Source of the DNA: CAZICM01 sp964537685
GTDB taxonomy: Bacteria > Myxococcota_A > Polyangia > Polyangiales > Polyangiaceae
Direction of reading: 5' to 3'
Length of the DNA stretch: 64,000 nucleotides
Assembly (NCBI GenBank): GCA_964537685.1
Contig: CAZICM010000030.1
Span: 49,378-113,377 of the forward strand
Both the position numbers and the translations under genes were made by a program. Under the pieces are notes generated by a model. That model made no database searches. It was not told the origin of the DNA and worked only from the letters and a program-made list of their open reading frames with translations. Positions 61,987 through 64,000 of the stretch are shown here, piece after piece; the stretch's first letter is position 1, and each line of letters opens with the position of its first letter.

Positions 61987-63915
61987 TTGGGCTTGAACAC
62001 CAACGCCGCCCCAGCGGGCACAAGCAAAAGCGCTCGGCACACCAAGATTGCGCATCTTCCGGCACTCGATGGACTTCGGGGACTCGCCGTCATCGGCGTG
62101 CTTTTCTTTCACGACGATCGGCTCTTGGGCGGTTATTTAGGCGTCGATCTGTTCTTTGTATTGTCGGGCTATTTGATTACATCGCTGCTCATCGCCGAAT
62201 GGCGCAGCAGCGAAACGCTTGATTTAAAGGCATTTTGGATACGGCGTGCCCGCCGGCTCTTTCCGGCGCTCTTCGCGCTCTTGGCCTTTGTGGCGCTGCA
62301 TGCATTTTTGATTGCCAAGCCGCGCGAACTGGATCGCATTCGCTACGATGGCCTGGCCACCCTCTTCTACACGGCCAACTGGCGCACGATTTTTGAAGGC
62401 CGCAGTTATTGGGATCTGTTCAACGCACCCTCACCCCTCGAGCACACCTGGAGCTTGGCCATCGAAGAGCAGTTTTATGTGCTGTGGCCGCTCTTTGTGT
62501 ATTTCATCTTTCGGGTCTTCAAAGGTTCTAGCCGGGCATTGGGCATCGCATCCGTACTGCTTTCGCTGCTATCGGCGGGCGCGATGACGGTGCTGTACAG
62601 CCTCGCCCCAGAAAAAAGCGCCCGCGTCTACATGGGCACCGACACCCGGGGCGCGGCCATTTTGGTGGGAGCCGCGCTCGCCTGCGCGCTCGCATCCCGC
62701 AAAGAAGCCTTCCCAGATAAAACCGTGAGGCTCCTCGACATCGCGGGTGGAATCAGCTTTATCGTGATGGGCTTGGCCTGGTTTAAACTCGACGGCCAGA
62801 GCGCGCTCTTATACCGGGGAGGTTTTTGGGGGACCGAGCTTTGCGTTTTGGTGCTCATCACCTGTGCGGCCCAAGACAAGCGCAGCATCATAGCCCGTAT
62901 TCTATCGAATAGGCTTCTCACCCTCGCGGGATTGGTGAGCTATGGTTTATATCTATGGCACTGGCCGGTCTTTGTCATAGTGACACCCGAGCGCCTTGGT
63001 TTTACGGGCATAGGCATAACACTTCTGCGCTTTGCCATAACGATATTGGTATCGATCGTCTCCTATCGCTATTTAGAGCAGCCTATTCGCAAGAATGGGC
63101 TTCGCATCCGGGGCGCCTTTTGGGTGGTACTATTTATCTTTGGAATCGAATCCTTGATATTGGTGGGGGCGACGCACCGGCCCGAGATTTTGGTGGCGCA
63201 GCCGCTTGCCATCGAACTTCCAGGATTACCCCCCCAAGGAGAGCGGCACACCTTGCCACCCAAAGGCATCACCACACCGGAACCACTGCGCGTGATGGTC
63301 GTGGGAGATTCTGTTGCAGAAGCGTTAGGCGAACGGATGCACTGGGTGCAAAAAGAGACCGGCAAGGTCGTCGCGGATCAAGGGGTAGGGAACTGCAGTA
63401 TTTTACATGATCAATATCTTGCGCATTCGCTGGAGGGGCGCCCGCATATAGGGGGAGATTGCGATGCCAATTGGCAGAAACAGATAGAGATACAACAGCC
63501 GGACGTGGTACTGGTGGTCTTGGGCGGAGGGTATTTTGCACCGGTCAAGATAGGCGAAAAGTGGCATAAATGCTGTGAAAAACAGTGGGACGACGCCTAC
63601 GAGAAAGAGCTGACGGCGAAAATTGCGATGATGAAGGGCATGGGGGTAAAGGTCATCGTCACCATTGTTCCCTATCCGGTGGGAGGGTGGAGAGGCAAAG
63701 GACTTCAAGAGAAGATTGATTGTTTTCACGGCATATTAAAGCGATCGGCGGCTGCGGTTCCTGGAACGGAGCTCTTGGATTTGCAAACGGAGCTATGCCC
63801 CGGAGGAAACTGCAAGATGGAAGACCAAGGAGCCCCCATACGGCCGGATGGAATGCATTTTCAGGGATTGGGGGCGGAGAATATAGCGCGTTGGGTACTA
63901 AAACAAATTCATTGA
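61987..63915 (+). CDS. OafA/YrhL-type acyltransferase with SGNH domain
   Basis: This 642-residue protein is a membrane O-acyltransferase likely to modify a surface polysaccharide or peptidoglycan. Residues about 22-385 are the acyltransferase-3 domain, beginning LPALDGLRGLAVIGVLFFHDD, with about ten helices and EHTWSLAIEEQFYVLWPL. The C-terminal periplasmic SGNH domain has VVGDSVAEALG (Ser near 442) and PDGMHF (Asp and His near 621 and 624). The start is uncertain: TTG codons at 61987 and 61993 are both possible, the second 7 bases after AGGA. It is divergent from the dcw cluster. Confidence 0.92.
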   Translation: MGLNTNAAPAGTSKSARHTKIAHLPALDGLRGLAVIGVLFFHDDRLLGGYLGVDLFFVLSGYLITSLLIAEWRSSETLDLKAFWIRRARRLFPALFALLAFVALHAFLIAKPRELDRIRYDGLATLFYTANWRTIFEGRSYWDLFNAPSPLEHTWSLAIEEQFYVLWPLFVYFIFRVFKGSSRALGIASVLLSLLSAGAMTVLYSLAPEKSARVYMGTDTRGAAILVGAALACALASRKEAFPDKTVRLLDIAGGISFIVMGLAWFKLDGQSALLYRGGFWGTELCVLVLITCAAQDKRSIIARILSNRLLTLAGLVSYGLYLWHWPVFVIVTPERLGFTGIGITLLRFAITILVSIVSYRYLEQPIRKNGLRIRGAFWVVLFIFGIESLILVGATHRPEILVAQPLAIELPGLPPQGERHTLPPKGITTPEPLRVMVVGDSVAEALGERMHWVQKETGKVVADQGVGNCSILHDQYLAHSLEGRPHIGGDCDANWQKQIEIQQPDVVLVVLGGGYFAPVKIGEKWHKCCEKQWDDAYEKELTAKIAMMKGMGVKVIVTIVPYPVGGWRGKGLQEKIDCFHGILKRSAAAVPGTELLDLQTELCPGGNCKMEDQGAPIRPDGMHFQGLGAENIARWVLKQIH

Positions 63916-63935
63916 TTGATTCATTCATCGAATTT
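63905..63935. terminator. imperfect AT-rich palindrome at end of acyltransferase gene
   Basis: AAATTC and GAATTT flank a partly symmetric 31-base segment that includes the stop codon. It could form a weak hairpin, but no T-run follows directly. The remaining bases to the window end show no gene. Confidence 0.3.
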
Positions 63936-64000
63936 GCATTCTTGACCAATACGATCGATGATAAAAAAAAATCTTGCGTATGGCATTTTATCGTTGTAGA

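Overview
The window looks like chromosome of a myxobacterium (phylum Myxococcota, formerly Deltaproteobacteria). The support is a MYXO-CTERM sorting tail, MopE-type and myxobacterial Cys-rich repeat lipoproteins with Gly/Ser linkers, a one-component Ser/Thr kinase with a C-terminal membrane anchor, TIGR02270/DUF2169/DUF4150 type VI secretion accessories, and a division and cell-wall cluster with a PASTA-tailed FtsI. I cannot fix the order or genus from sequence alone.

Left third (1-22961): a type VI secretion (T6SS) cargo region with no core sheath, baseplate or membrane-complex genes inside the window. A vgrG runs off the left edge. Divergent from it, a plus-strand run encodes a Ser/Thr kinase, a TPR membrane protein, a Cys-rich lipoprotein, a PAAR-like DUF4150 protein, an AHH-family nuclease, two immunity-type proteins and a ketosynthase-fold protein. 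It converges, with overlapping stop codons, on a nine-gene minus-strand run that starts at 22961: FHA/AAA+ regulator, second ketosynthase-fold protein, DUF4150-toxin fusion, SUKH immunity protein, DUF2169 protein, second VgrG, DUF6484 protein, HEAT-repeat TIGR02270 protein and a second DUF2169 protein. The two runs carry matching part lists, with PAAR-like tip, toxin, immunity, ketosynthase-fold protein, DUF2169 and VgrG. I read them as two parallel effector-loading modules. The ketosynthase-fold proteins have lost catalytic residues, and the regulator lacks the GAFTGA loop and the Walker B glutamate. This is the most unusual part of the window.

Middle third (23077-41616): mixed chromosomal genes. 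These are a VWA lipoprotein, a small membrane protein, a 1634-residue secreted M36 metalloprotease with Cys-rich and calcium-binding-type repeats and a MYXO-CTERM tail, a sensor histidine kinase, a small Cys-rich lipoprotein, tRNA-Leu(UAA), recO, a RodZ-like HTH membrane protein, a TPR lipoprotein, a Crp-type regulator, tsaB, a TonB-like protein, a second VWA lipoprotein, yacG, an outer-membrane barrel candidate and a PrsW-like membrane protein.

Right third (41621-61666, minus strand): dnaJ, a Uma2-family protein with a coiled-coil tail, then the dcw cluster, read from its promoter as mraZ-rsmH-ftsL-ftsI-murE-murF-mraY-murD-ftsW-murG-murC-ftsQ-ftsA-ftsZ. Many junctions are 4-base stop/start overlaps. 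murB and ddl, often found between murC and ftsQ, are absent. Upstream of mraZ I see a good sigma70-type promoter, three 10-bp repeats that fit an MraZ operator, and two TTGGCCAA palindromes. A divergent acyltransferase-3/SGNH protein ends the window.
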